This document shows positions 25,356-37,251 of a DNA stretch of 64,000 nt, piece after piece. The notes beneath the pieces are model-generated. The model saw only the letters and a program-made list of their open reading frames with translations, ran no database searches and was not told the DNA's origin. The translations under genes and the position numbers were made by a program. Position 1 is the first letter of the stretch; every line of letters begins with the position of its first letter. The stretch is from Mariannaea sp. PMI_226 (Eukaryota > Ascomycota > Sordariomycetes > Hypocreales > Nectriaceae): assembly GCA_024336345.1 (NCBI GenBank), contig JANFOG010000005.1, positions 992,001 to 1,056,000 of the forward strand, written 5' to 3'.

Positions 25356-25982
25356 TCAGTAAGGTGCACCATAGTGCTGCTGGCCTTGTTGAGGATAGGT
25401 GCCTTGCGGGATCGGAGGAGCATTTTCGTGATGTTGCTGGCTATTGTATTGATGTTGGCCATTTGGAGGTGCATTGTATGAAGGGTTGTACCCGCCATTG
25501 GGAGGAGGAGGAGGGGGGTATTGTTGGCCCCCGGTGGGCGGAGCACCATAGGATGGTTGATGTTGACCATATTGGTCAGGTCCTCCATGGCCCCCAGTCG
25601 GGGGCGTGCTATGAGTATAGGACTGGCCGTATGACTGCTGAGGTGGTTGACCTGGAGGAGGGGGGGGATAGTTTCCATGCTGAGGCTGACCATGCTGAGG
25701 CTGACCATGCTGAGGCTGACCATGCTGAGGTTGACCATGCTGAGGTTGACCATGTTGAGGTTGACCATGTTGGGGTTGACCATGCTGAGGTTGGCCATGC
25801 TGGGGCTGACCGTAAGGTGGTTGCCCATGCGGCGACTGCTGCTGTTGAGGGGGTCCTCCTGGTGGAGGAGGAGGGAACGAATTGTGCTGGGCCAAGTATG
25901 GTGGGTTGGAACCGTAAGGGGGATTCGATCCGTGGGCCTGGTGTGAGTTTGGTGGGGGTTGAGAACCATGTTGCTGTTGCTG

Positions 25983-26017
<35 letters not shown>

Positions 26018-27038
26018 ATTGATTCGGAGGAGGGGAAGTATACGAGTGCGATCCGCTCGCAGGAGGCGAGGTGGTATGTTGGCTCGAGGAGCCCGGAGGA
26101 TTGTAAGTTGGAGCTTGACCCGAGTAACTTCCAGTTTGGTTCTGGTTGTGGCCCGAGTTGGAGTAGCCAAAATTTTGGTTCTAGAATTACACAATCATCA
26201 GTTCGTCTGTTTCACCCTCCCTCGGCAGACAAAATGTCTTGTCAAGATCTGGTTATACATACTCCGCTGCTTGGCTTGCCGCCAAACAGATGGGTAACGC
26301 CACCCATCACAGCGCCAGCGATGCCATGCTGCTGCTGGTGATTTGTGGATCCCGAGTTCTGGTTGCCGTGGTAGTTCGAAGGCTTCTCTGAGCCGTGGGA
26401 GGATGAGGCCGAAGACATGAAACTCGAAGCCAACTGTCCCACCAGCTTGCCAGCGGCCGAGTTGTTACCACCGCTTCCACTGCTGTGGTTAGAACCGCCG
26501 AGAAATTGGCTAGCCAGACCACCGAGGTTGCCCAGAGGGTTGGAATTATTGCTGCCTCCGCTTTGGCCCGGTTTCTTACCACCACCAAGAAGTGCGTTCA
26601 TGGCCATACTCTGTATGCACACCCAGACAATGCATTGATTAGCCAAAGAGTATATTCCCAAACACGGAAGGGCTGGGGGCCAAAGTTGTAACTTACACCG
26701 AGGCCACGTTCGCCGGCAGGTCCGTCGACGCCTCTGGAGCCATCGGGCATGATGGGTTCCATAGTACCATCGGCATGGCGGTAGGTTTGGGTACCATCTG
26801 GATGGGTAATGAGTTCGGGGCGTGGGCCAGGGGCGCCGTATGGATGTTCAATATTCGGACCTGGGGTGTTGCCAGTCTTTGCAGGCTCGGTAGGCACTTC
26901 CCACTGGGAAACGCCGGTCGACAGTTGGACATAGTAATACTTCTTGCTCGAGCCATCCCACTGCGCAATCCAACCAGCAGGAAGGGGAGGCGGGGCAAAC
27001 GTGGGACCCTCGGCCGCGGGGGAATCAGACCCTGCCAT
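25356..27038 (-). CDS. WW-domain protein with Gly/Ser and Gln/Pro-rich low-complexity tail
   Basis: Three exons, 27038-26697, 26610-26263 and 26180-25356, give 504 residues. One WW domain is near the N-terminus (about residues 18-50): it starts [10 protein letters not shown], has the aromatic block K-K-Y-Y-Y-V, and ends with the second Trp in S-Q-W-E-V-P. WW domains bind Pro-rich peptides. Next comes a Gly-Pro-rich stretch with [11 protein letters not shown]. Exon 2 encodes a Gly/Ser/Asn-rich region with small hydrophobic helices. Exon 3 is Gln/Pro/Tyr-rich with a CAG-type poly-Gln run and nine tandem G-Q-P-Q-H units. The prion-like composition suggests a phase-separating or scaffold protein, but the function is unknown. 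Upstream in-frame Met codons exist to 27287, but that extension looks like translated 5' UTR. Confidence 0.8.
25676..25810 (-). repeat. 15-bp coding minisatellite, nine copies (G-Q-P-Q-H units)
   Basis: Nine consecutive 15-bp units, on the + strand of the form CATGCTGAGGCTGAC with a few C/T and A/G changes. They encode G-Q-P-Q-H in the WW-domain protein. The reading frame is kept because the unit is a multiple of three. Copy number is likely to vary between strains. Confidence 0.9.
25985..26014 (-). repeat. CAG/CTG trinucleotide run (poly-Gln)
   Basis: About ten uninterrupted CTG units on the + strand, read as CAG (Gln) in exon 3 of the WW-domain gene, with more CAA/CAG codons next to it. 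Confidence 0.85.
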
Positions 27039-29188
27039 GCTGTCTAAATGTTCGTACGGACCGTGTGATCGATCGTAGACTGGACAGCGAGGAACTATCG
27101 AGGGGATTCTGTGTTGGGGTCGGTTTGTTGAAGCTGGTTGGAGGAAAAGAGGTAGAGGGTAGAAAAGAGAGGAGCTGGAAAGAGAGAGAGAGGGAGGGGA
27201 CGGCGGGAGAAGGTGGGGAAGCGAGTATCGATGCGATGCGACGCGATAGGTAGTGAAGAGTCGCAAGACAAAGATGGCAGGAGGCAATCCCGTTCAGAAT
27301 GTGGCGGGATAAAGTAAGGAGAAAAAGATGAAAAGGAAGAGATGGATGGGCCGACGGAGGAGTTCCGTTTTCCGTTACTGGGCGAAAGCGAGAGCGAAAG
27401 TCGCTGCAGTCATGAGGTGAGATGGTTCGCGTCGCTGTACTTGGTGGTGGTTGTAAGGCTGGATAAAAGTAGACCAGACTACCTATACCTTAGCCAGTGG
27501 GCGGGAACAAGCTGGGTGGGTTGGTTTGGTTTGGTTTGGTTTGGTTGCTTGCTTTGGGCTCGCTGAATTTGGGGGAGCAACGCGGAACCCCCTCCACTCT
27601 TTGCCCTCTTCCTTTTATGTATTCGTATTACGATGGGGATGGACAAGCGATGATTACAGGAAGCACTCCCGTCCTGCTTGCGTCCTTTCTTCTGTCCCGC
27701 CCGCTCTCGCCGCCATTGTTGGGTTGGGCAAGAAGAAGCGGGCTGTTAAACTAGCGGGCAAGCAGGCGGTCAATGGATGGAGAGATTGCTCCAGCCGCTC
27801 TCTGCTTCTGGCCAACTACCTCAGCTCCTACTCTTCCAGCCCAGCCTGCTCTGGCTTTGCCGTTGCAATTCCGCGACCCTTTTCTCCAACGCATACCTAC
27901 ATGCAAGCCGCCGCCGCCACCACCACCCATCACCAACCACCAATAGGGTAGTCGTCGCAATGATAAGACATATGGCACTAGGCTCGTCTACTTGCAGGCG
28001 CTCTCCAGGGCACAGCCCCGCAGTGTATGCTGAAGAGTTACACAACAAATTACTGTACCTTAAGCTAGGGAAAATTGATCGAAACTACCTATACGTACGT
28101 AGTAGCCTGGTTTGCAAGCAAGGTACAATACTTGGGTATGTCGGCAAGCTAGGTATGTTTTATTCCTACGGTATTGTGACTTGACAGGTTCCATCTCTCT
28201 CGTGGAGACTGGCCAAAATCGGAGGGACTGTCTCTGTTGTCTCTGTATTTGTCCCACCACCCTCGTACGGACTCCAATGGTGCCCAACTCGCTCCACAGA
28301 TGGAACAAGTTTTGGTCATCCGCACTGTTGAGCAAGCTAGTGAGAATAAGCCACAGTTGCAGTGCCACCCACAGCGGTGAACTTGGGCTTTGATTGTCAG
28401 AGCATTTCGTTCTGGCACAGGCGACTTCATCTATCAACTAGACCAGATACATAAGTTATGTACCTCCCATGCACAAATGTTCCCATCCGCCACCTCGGCC
28501 GCGTGTGCTCCAAGCTCCAATTCGGAATACCCACTGGGTGATGGTTGCTACATAGTAAGAATGACGAAGCTTGCCAGGGAGTTCCGGCGGCCTCTTTCTG
28601 ACAACCCTGAACCTCATACGTCTTCGCTTTTCCCAAGTTTGTCCCTCACCATCCGTCTCTCACGATATACTTGAGCTTCCCTTGATTCATCTTTATTGTC
28701 AAGTACCTTATGCACCAACCCTTGGCGAGTCAAAGAAGTCGGAGTGGGAGTCTGCTTTTTCTTCTTTTCTGTCTCCCGTCTCCGCCCTTTGTAGGTATAC
28801 AATGTCCGAGCTTACTAGGTTTCTTTCACATTCACAACGATAAAATTCACTCACAGTTTCACACAGAGACAAATGGGCCCGTGATATGAACATTTTATTT
28901 CCATTTTTCGTCTGCTAAAAGCCTGTGCGCACGTCCAAGCTAAAACCATTGATTTACAATGCTGGTTTGAAGGAGAATGTAAAAACAAAAAAACTCCAGA
29001 TATGCTGCCTCCTGCGATCCATGCCCGAGATCGTGGCTATCATCAAAAATACACTATGTACTCTTGGGATAAAGGTCGTCGACCTCTCTAGTGGCCAGTG
29101 CCTCCATGCCAAGTTAACTAATTTCTTTGTTCAGAATCCTGGATTCCTCTCCAGGGCATTTGTCACTGCCTCAAAGTCGAGGAAGACC
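27039..29188. other. WW gene promoter/5' leader and AA11 3' flank
   Basis: 2.15 kb without a supported gene. The first 250 bp carry purine-rich sequence on the + strand (pyrimidine-rich on the WW coding strand), as in a fungal 5' leader. A TTGGT pentamer array lies at 27519-27545. The remaining frames are short and composition-driven. Confidence 0.5.
27519..27545 (+). repeat. TTGGT pentanucleotide microsatellite
   Basis: About five consecutive TTGGT units, read directly, upstream of the WW-domain gene. Confidence 0.85.
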
Positions 29189-30470
29189 TTAGGCACGACG
29201 GAAGAAGCGTCGCCTCTGGTTGATGGAACTGATGGAGAAAGTCGAAGCCTTGCCGAGGTTGCACTTGGTGCCCGGAGCTACGTCCATGAGAACAGACCAC
29301 TGCCCAGAGGCGCAGCGCTGGAACTTGGAAGAGCCGACGCAGTTCCACTCTCCTTCATTGCTGCAAGCAGTACCAGCGGCGAAAGAATCGCCAGATCCGT
29401 TGCTGCCGTCGTTACCACTTCCCGATGTGGGAGTTGGCTGAGCCGCAACTGTGGTAGGGGGATCAGCAGGGGCAGTTGTGTCGGGAGTAGAGCTCTTGAT
29501 GACGGTGATGAGAGTGCTGAAGGTCGCGGGAGGGGCGGTCGCAACAGGGGCATTGGCTGTAGACGAGCCGCCAGCAGGATCAGAAGCCGTGATGAAGACA
29601 CCGCCAGGACTAGAAACAGGTGGGTTAGCTACAACGTTGCAGAGAAGAAGAGAAAGGTGAGGGTGAGACATACGCGCTGGTTGGTACTGCAGAGGCGGCG
29701 GGTTGAGTAGTAGCCGGGGCAGCGGTAGAGGCGATGACGTTCGAGGCAACGGCGGTAGAGCTTCCGGAACCCTTGTTGGGATCGTTAGAACCACCACCGG
29801 GGCTACCACCGCCACAGTTGGGGACATAGGTGTCGGTAGAGTCGGTGGTGACATCCTTGCCTGGGTTAGGGAACTGAACGTCCTTGCCCTCTAGGGTCGT
29901 GCAGGAGTTTCCTACGTTGGCGACATAGATGGTAGGGTGATCACTGAGAGCATCATCTCGCTTCTTAGAACCACCAGTGATGGTGACGGCAGCGCAGTTC
30001 ATGTACATCTCGCGGTTTCCGACCTTGTTGAACCAAGTCCAGGCGAAGATGGCCTCACCACTGGGAGTGTCGGCGGGGACGGTGAAAGGAAGCTTCGAAG
30101 TGCCGGCGACAGGGCAGTTACCGATGTACGAATGGATGACCCTCCATGTGGTGCCCTTGTCGAAAGAAAGCGAGGCCTGGCAGCTGCCACCTTCGTGGTT
30201 GGCACCACCGGAGATGGTCATCTCGTACTGACTACCAGCGGCGAACTCGGCGGTTGGCTTGCCCTCAGGTGTACCGAAGAGGGTGTGGTATCCCTTGCAG
30301 GGGAAGTTGGAGCCATCTGCCGAAAGAGGGCTTGTCATGCTGTAATCGATATCGCTACCACTGTTGGGATTCTTGGAAGACTTGAAGGGTGGAGGGAAGT
30401 CCATCTCCATGTGTGCGTGGGCAAGACCTGCGAAGCCCAGGGCGAAAGCGATGGGTTGAAAGAACTTCAT
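29189..30470 (-). CDS. Secreted AA11 lytic polysaccharide monooxygenase with X278-like chitin-binding module
   Basis: Copper enzyme that oxidatively cleaves chitin; AA11 proteins are chitin-active. Two exons, 30470-29674 and 29609-29189, give 405 residues. A 19-residue signal peptide ends A-H-A, so the mature protein begins with His20, the first half of the copper histidine brace. His92 in G-G-A-N-H-E-G-G is the likely second brace residue and Tyr156 in M-Y-M-N-C the likely axial one. The catalytic domain is followed by a Ser/Thr/Ala/Pro-rich linker (about 225-340), probably O-glycosylated. A short Cys-rich C-terminal module (about 345-384, four Cys with two Trp) matches the X278 module known on AA11 enzymes. 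No GPI signal is seen. Likely roles are recycling the fungus's own chitin or attacking foreign chitin. It lies downstream of a very long upstream region. Confidence 0.93.
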
Positions 30471-33400
30471 GATTGCTGGATGAAGGGGAAAATGTGAAAT
30501 AAAAGAACACGAAGAAGGGATAAAAAGAGGGGGATTGAAATAAAACAGAGAGAAAAGAACCGGTCAAATCTATTCTGCGAAAGAGTGCCCGGGAGGGTAT
30601 ATCAAAACAAGAGAAAACAAGATCCTGCTTGAGCAGTTGTGATGTTGTTTCTAGGATGCGTTGCCGCTGATTTGTTGATTGGTCGTTTGGAGTGAGCAAA
30701 TGCTTGTCTATGGGTAAAGCAATATGAGAAATCAAACCGGTTGGACAGTGGCAGGAATTCCTCTATAAAAACGAGCCCGGCTCTGAAGAGGAGATGGTCG
30801 TTGTTCAAGTGAACTGAAACAATGATGCGTGTTCAGCGGGTTGTGAACAAGTCGTTGTGAGGTGGGGGCGAGTTGCAGTTGGCTACTCGAGGTTCTATTG
30901 TTTTTCGAAAACAACCAGGAAAGAAAGGACCGTTTGGGTAGATGCTGTTTTAGCTGATCTTAAGGAATGTGACGCAAGTTGAGACCTGTCAGTGCACACA
31001 CGCAAGAGAGAGAGAGAGACTGTGTGTGTAATGTGTGTGTATTTGTGTTGCGTTGTGTCGAGGACCGTAGAGGTTTGTCGTCCAAGCTTGTGGATGGGAT
31101 GTCAAGAGTTCTCGGTGTAGGCGGAACAACCGTGGGACTGCAGAGTATGCACGAAATGTAACACAACAGCTGATCAAGGATAATGAAGAGGGAAAAAAAA
31201 TCCAGATGATGGCTGGGAAAAAAAATCTTGGTTGTCGAGAAATGTATGGAAACCAAAGCTCAAAGGAGTTCACAAGTTGAGATCAAGGATCAATAAGGTC
31301 ACGTAACAAAGTGTAATGTTAGTGAGCGTGACCTGGCCACCTGGGCAAGAAATGAAGTGAATAAGGGAAGAAAGAGAAAAAAAAAACCCGTGAAAGGAAA
31401 AAAAGAAGAAGCTGGAGAATTCCTGAGAAGTGCTGGAAAGTGAGAACATGGTTGAAGCAGAGCGAGGCCCCGACCTCTTTTGTACCCGGCCGTTGTACTA
31501 CTCGGGACCTGGTATAGATGCAGTGGTAGGTATGCAACGGCTGGGAGAAGAGGGGAGGGGGGGGGGCAATGGGGGAGGGGAAGGGTGTGAGTATGCGGCG
31601 GCCCGAGCAAAGAGACAGAAGGGGGGCGTGTATATGCAGGGTGGACTATGTGTGCATTGACGAAACAATGCCTACGGAAAGACGGCAACCATCTTTTTTC
31701 AAGCGATTCGACTGCAGTGGCTATTAACGTTGACTATTTCTATTTAGGATTGGAGCACTTTGTTTGATCACCGGGAGGGAGAATGCAAGATCGGCACTCG
31801 TCGTCCTTTGACTTCGTTGGAGCTTGACAGACGGCAACTGAGAGTAGGTGTGTAGGTGAGGGCCCGAAGCGAAAGTCTTTGATGACGAACGTATTTTCAC
31901 AGCTTGGGGGGTAACAAAGGACCCAAGTGATGGAGGGTGCATAATTCCATTGATATTATCAAGTATAGCAAGTGGGGAGAACTGGATATTCGTCAACAAT
32001 AAAGTGCCCATCGAGAACGGGTGTGAGTTCTTTGAGAAAAGGCCCTACCACGCCCCCCCTTCTCTCCCTCTTCAACCATGTTCCCTACTCTCTCCCTTTT
32101 TTCCTCTTCTTCTTCTTCTTCGGAGGTACAGATTACTATACAATTAAATTAATTTCTTTGTAACTTCTATATTAATTCTGGAGATTCGGGTTCTTTTGCT
32201 TCCGTGGATCTGTCTCTCCGGCGCATCTTCCTCTTCCAGGTCAAAGAGTAAAAAAAAAAAAATTGGTCTTGTCACACAAGCCTTGTTTGGGGGTTTCAAA
32301 CGTCAGCCAGTCAGTTCCCGACGAAACCTGTCAGCATCAACACCTCAAACCCAACTCAAAAACCCAAGGGAAACATTGTTTGGATAAACAAAACAGAGTT
32401 CATCTTGTCAGTAGGTATGCTGCCTACCCAGATTCATGTGGCGGTTTTACCAACGTTCCGTGTCGTGTCATCTGGAGTGTTGTCTCAATCTTCAAGGTCT
32501 CTCCTACTGCATATCATAGCCCATGATGCGATGCGCATTCGGTCTGTGTGTTCGGCGGGTGGCCGTCACAGTTGCAAACCGCCAAGCCATGGCGCTAAAT
32601 TAAAGGCAAGGCGGAAATAAAGAAAAGAAAGCAAAGATAGACAACCGCTAGCATACACCTAGATAATTATTCCGTGGGAGCCCCCTCCCCCTCGCTCGGC
32701 CGACCAGCCGACTCCCACCTTCAAAGACCAAGGCATTCGCGCCGGGGCCCAGAAAAGCGGTCTTCTCTGCTTCTTCTTCTTGCGCCAGTGACTCCGTATA
32801 TTTTCGTTCGTCGCTAGTTACCCCCTGTTACCCGCCGCGGCTTGCCGCTGATAGGCTGTCAGGCCTGTAGACGGGATACGCGCTTGCACCTACATAGTTT
32901 CGGCGCCGAAACTCGAAACCAAGATCTTTTAGAGAGCCGCAAGGGTTTTCCCTCCCCCTCCCTTCCCCCTTCTCCACCATCCAACCCTGTGCGGTTCATG
33001 TTACTTGATGCAACCCTAAGTTAGTTGGTCAACTACGAGTGAAAAAGAACCCATCCAGTGCCTTGTTACACTTTAACTATTCCCGTTCACAATCGATACT
33101 ACCTGTGTCCGGACACGCCACCCCTAACGTCTATCAGTTTCTACGGGCTACGGATTACGGGCTGAAGAACAAGGTAAATCGCTGTTTGTCCTTCATTCTT
33201 TTACTCTCCTCTCTCTCTTCTCGTTGCCACCTCGGCAGGGGCTGGTCTGTAGTGCATCGGCGGTTATTCCAATGAACTTTTTTTTTCTTCTTTTCGTCCT
33301 AGTTGATTGATACGGGTGCTACAATGGAGAACCACCTTATGTGTGACAAACTACAAAAAACCTTACTCGTCGAATGTCCCATGTTGGTCCTCGCACGACG

Positions 33401-36400
33401 TATAAGCATTTCGCACGTCGCCGTGGTTCGGGAGGGGGACCCTTGTTTTCTTTTTTTTTCCAAGTGGAAATCTTCCCATGATTACCTCATGAGATCCAAT
33501 GAACCACTAGATCTGGGAATAATTTATTTATTTCATACAAAACGGTGAATGGATTGCTGTTGCGCTAAACCATGGGGGGCATCTCTTTGCTCAGAGTCAT
33601 TGTTCGTCACCACACACACCCAGTTTACGATTGTACTAATGGGGTATGCAACGTATCGCGAGTCGTGGCGTCTAATCTAAAGGACTGGCTCGTTGGCACC
33701 CTCCGCTGCGACAAGCGTACCTGAATTGCTTTTACACCTAAAAGAAGCGCTATGTCCGGGAACAGTGGAGTTGGGAGGTAACGGCTTCGAGGATGCGGGA
33801 GCCAGTGAGAGGCCTCTGACGCGATGGCGGCTGAAACGCCACCCGCAACTGGAAGCCATCTGATTGGCCCTGTTTGTCGCTGTTCCTGTGTGAAACACAG
33901 ACAAGTTGAGGATGCCCTGAGTCTCTGGCACGAGCTGCTGCAGGGGGTGCAGCCAAAAGAAGAGAATACAAGGACGGGCTACAATGAGTTTGTGTGGTGG
34001 GGATCAAGGGGGGGAGAAGGGGGGCTCTGGATTGGACAGTTTACCTCAGATCCATCTATGCCAGATCCCGCCAACATCGTCATTCTCGTTCCTGACAGAG
34101 GAAAAGGAAGAGACAGGCCTAGCGATGCAAGGCTGTCCTGGACGCGAATACATCACGGGATACTCATCAGGCAACATTTTCGGCACAATAGCCAAGGTAG
34201 CCGCCCACTCCTCAGGGGGGCGAACAGATTTGCTCAACAGAACATCGGCGAAAAACCCCCCCCTGAAAGTTTGCCAAGCGACGAGGAAAGCGGTGGCAGT
34301 GTCCGAAGTTTATGTAATGGATCGTCTTCTAATTATCGTGCCGTACGCAAGAGTTGAGGTCTGTCAAGGGAGAGAAGCACGAGACGTGGGTTCTGCAACC
34401 TGCAGCCTGCAAGTTTCCCAGTTTCTGTACAACTAGCTACTTGTGTTCCCCCGCACCCTTCTCTGTGCAACCCCTCCGTTGTCGCCCTCTCTCTTTTTGT
34501 GTGGTTTGCCCGTTCTGGGTTAAAGCGGCGTTACCCCTTTGAAGAGGCTGGAAAGTGAAAAAAGACAGAACAGATTGAGTTGGGTCCTAGCCCCTTGGGG
34601 GTTGGCCAACGGCAGCGGCACGAAGGATGAGTGGGGATGCTGAGTGGACATATTCCGCAATGGCAGGGCTGTATCGAACATTTTGCTCGCGTGCTCAGCT
34701 GTGATGGACATTCCTACAGGAATCCTCAGCCTCTAGCCTTCAGCCTTCTGGCATTTAATGACAACTTGGAGTACGATGCAAGTTCTCAATTGAGATAAAT
34801 GCTACCTATAGCCATATTTAGAATATGGGCCATTAGGCTGGTGGGATTGATCCATAAAGACAAGGCTCTGAGCAGCAGTTGGTGCGACTTGTCATGCTGG
34901 GCTGTATCATATATGCAGCTCGCGAAATCTCTCGCCAACCCACCGATCGAATGGCAGGACTCATCAGGGAAATGACCCCTCCCCCTCATCCATAGATTGC
35001 TCATCATTTTCCAGGTCAATTTTGACATAGCTGTGCCAGTATTGGTGACTTGATTCCTTGAATACCCTTTGAAGCAATGCCTACCCTAGAGTCATCTACC
35101 ATCTCATTCCCATAAACGCATCGAAGTCTTGTTGAGCTGATGAGCAAAGTGTGTAATAATTGACCCATAACTGAGTTTATAGGCGGAGGGCAAGGATAAC
35201 CATCAACAAAGGGACGTAATGTGGGCAGTGTTGGTTGAAGTTTTGAAATAATTATGGGGTACTGTATGCAACCAGACTGTAGCTTTTAGACGATGAAGTC
35301 GGTTCCTGTGCCGAAGGATGGATAGATGAATCAAGAATCAGCCACTAGTCGACCTCGCAGGCATAGTTAGAGTCTTCCATGTTGGAGACTGCATAATCAC
35401 AAAAGCTTGGTATGGCACATCTAAGTTACCTATTCCAATAGGATGCCGAGCTTGTGATTAGCCTGCATATATCGTACAGTAAGAGGATCTTGTCTTCTGG
35501 CGCGCGCCAGTTGTGGACCCCGCACAGATGTCACTTGGTTGAAATACCTTACCAATGGGAAGTGTGCCTTGGATTGAATTGTTTGGAGCACCTAAGTTTA
35601 CAGTCCAGCCCAGTCCAGTCCCGCACAGACAAAGGTAGGTTGATGAATCTAGCACTCAACCAACTTTGCATTGTCCCAGTTACGTCTCGCAACTCATGGC
35701 CCGCCATCAAATAGCTCCATATTCACCCAAAACTCATCCTTCCAATCCCGATAATATAATTAGCTGTAATGTACAGATTACTGAATGAATTCACATGGAT
35801 GTGGAGAGAGACGTCATTCCCTCAACCCCTCTCTGGCATTCCCACCATTACAATTGTCCAATGACCGGGTCCTTGTCATCATTGGTATGCGTCTACTGAA
35901 ACTGTTTCGTAGCCTCGCTGAGCCTCGCTGGATGTCACCCCACCCCGCACACCGAGACTCGCCAACCAACAGGAAATATCCAATCGTCTCTCAAGCTTGC
36001 CCTGGCCTATTCTCCCCATGCCTCATCCCCGTAGCCTTTCGTCCCTTGTTTGACCTGGCCTACGACACCTACTCCCGATCCTATCATCCTATCATCCTAT
36101 TATTATGCAATCCATCACGCATCACTAAACACCCGCCTGAAACGAAACATGGCACGTCATCCGTAGTAGGTTTCCATTTGGCTTCTCCACCATGCCCAAT
36201 AACATGGTAATTGGGCTTTTTTTTTAAGTGCTGTCTAACACATCTATCCCTTGCCACTTCACTCATATAATGCACCTCACTAGCTGGGCACTTGGGTCAT
36301 GGCGCCCTGCTCAGCCTTCCAACAAAGACCTTTGTCAACAGCACTCCTCCCTTCCCCTTCCCCCCTATTCCCAGTCTCTTGGTGCTGACCCAGAGGACAG

Positions 36401-37251
36401 AAAAACTACCGCAAGTCCCATCACATGTTCTTGGAAATCCATTGTCCGCTTTCCCTGCAGTAGAGAACGATATTCCTCTCCAAGGTAGGAAGCGTTTTGT
36501 TGTCAACAGTCGCACTGCACTGATTGTTTTGGCATGTCTCTAAAACCAGAACAGCGTGCCATTTTTTTCCATGCATGAAATTGTCCAGTCCATTGACTAG
36601 AAAAAGCGGTACTCTCCTTCTCTGGCTGCTCTTTCCGCCAGTCAGCAAGTAAGTCCTTGTAGACATCGCTCATGCGGTTGAGAAGCCAACCCACTTCGGC
36701 CAGTGGTCGTGGCTTCAGCCAGGTTGCCACTGGTCTTGTGTTGCCTCCTCGCTGACAGCCATGTTGGCTCCTTCAAGCTGATTAACCGCTGATGATAACA
36801 ACTCATCATTTCTCTGTGACAAACCAGCAAATCCACTCCCTGCCAGTGCGACATATTGAGCAGATGATGCAGGAGAGGACTGCCATCCATCGAAGCGTAA
36901 CAGTTCTGTAATGCATCCTCTCCCATCGTACCGTGAGCAACCCAATGGCTCACCTACCAACCCAAACATTCCCGCAAACAACCTTGAGCCTAGGGGCTAT
37001 GCCGCACAGTCGAGGTGTGTGTGTGGCGTTGTAGCGAATGTTTCATACTGCGACAAAATATAACGTTAAGCAATGATTCACATCCAATGCTGTCGCACAT
37101 GTGGGACATACGGTCATGGTGGGAGTGCAAAATGTAAACTTGGCCCGGGTAGAAGATGCTCCCCTTTCCTCAAAAATAAAGGTAGCCATGTGAGAGATGT
37201 TGGGTTAGGTTTATCAATTAAAGATGGAACCGATGCCACGTTGGACTCTGC
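30471..37251. other. Gene-poor 6.8 kb stretch between AA11 LPMO and Pbp1-like gene
   Basis: Both flanking genes are on the minus strand, so this is downstream of the Pbp1-like gene and upstream of the LPMO. All frames are short (no more than 177 codons), lack motifs, and mostly have low-complexity composition. Seen in it: a CT-rich leader next to the LPMO start on its coding strand, GA/GT microsatellites near 31005-31055, a G-rich block at 31545-31585, and several T- or A-runs. A good TATA box on the + strand lies at 30764-30770. I found no tRNA, transposon terminal repeat or transposase-like frame. Confidence 0.6.
31005..31055 (+). repeat. GA and GT dinucleotide microsatellites
   Basis: A short (GA)n run followed by two (GT)n runs, read directly, about 540 bp upstream of the AA11 gene start. 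Confidence 0.8.

Noticed and set aside
25334..26194. 286-codon minus-strand frame overlapping WW exon 3
   Set aside because: Shifted frame of the same Gln/Pro repeats (poly-Ser from CAG read as AGC); it does not join to the WW-coding exon.
25364..26341. 325-codon frame on the + strand across the WW gene
   Set aside because: Its repeated D-H-A-E composition comes from reading the minisatellite on the wrong strand; the minus-strand gene has splice sites and a WW domain.
27039..27287. N-terminal extension of the WW protein to the Met at 27287
   Set aside because: The added sequence is Ser/Leu/Pro-rich from a pyrimidine-rich leader and is not protein-like; the Met at 27038 directly precedes the conserved part.
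33824..34436. Overlapping 150-177 codon + strand frames in the gene-poor stretch
   Set aside because: No motif, no matching introns, low-complexity Gly/Ser/Arg composition; probably chance in GC-rich DNA.
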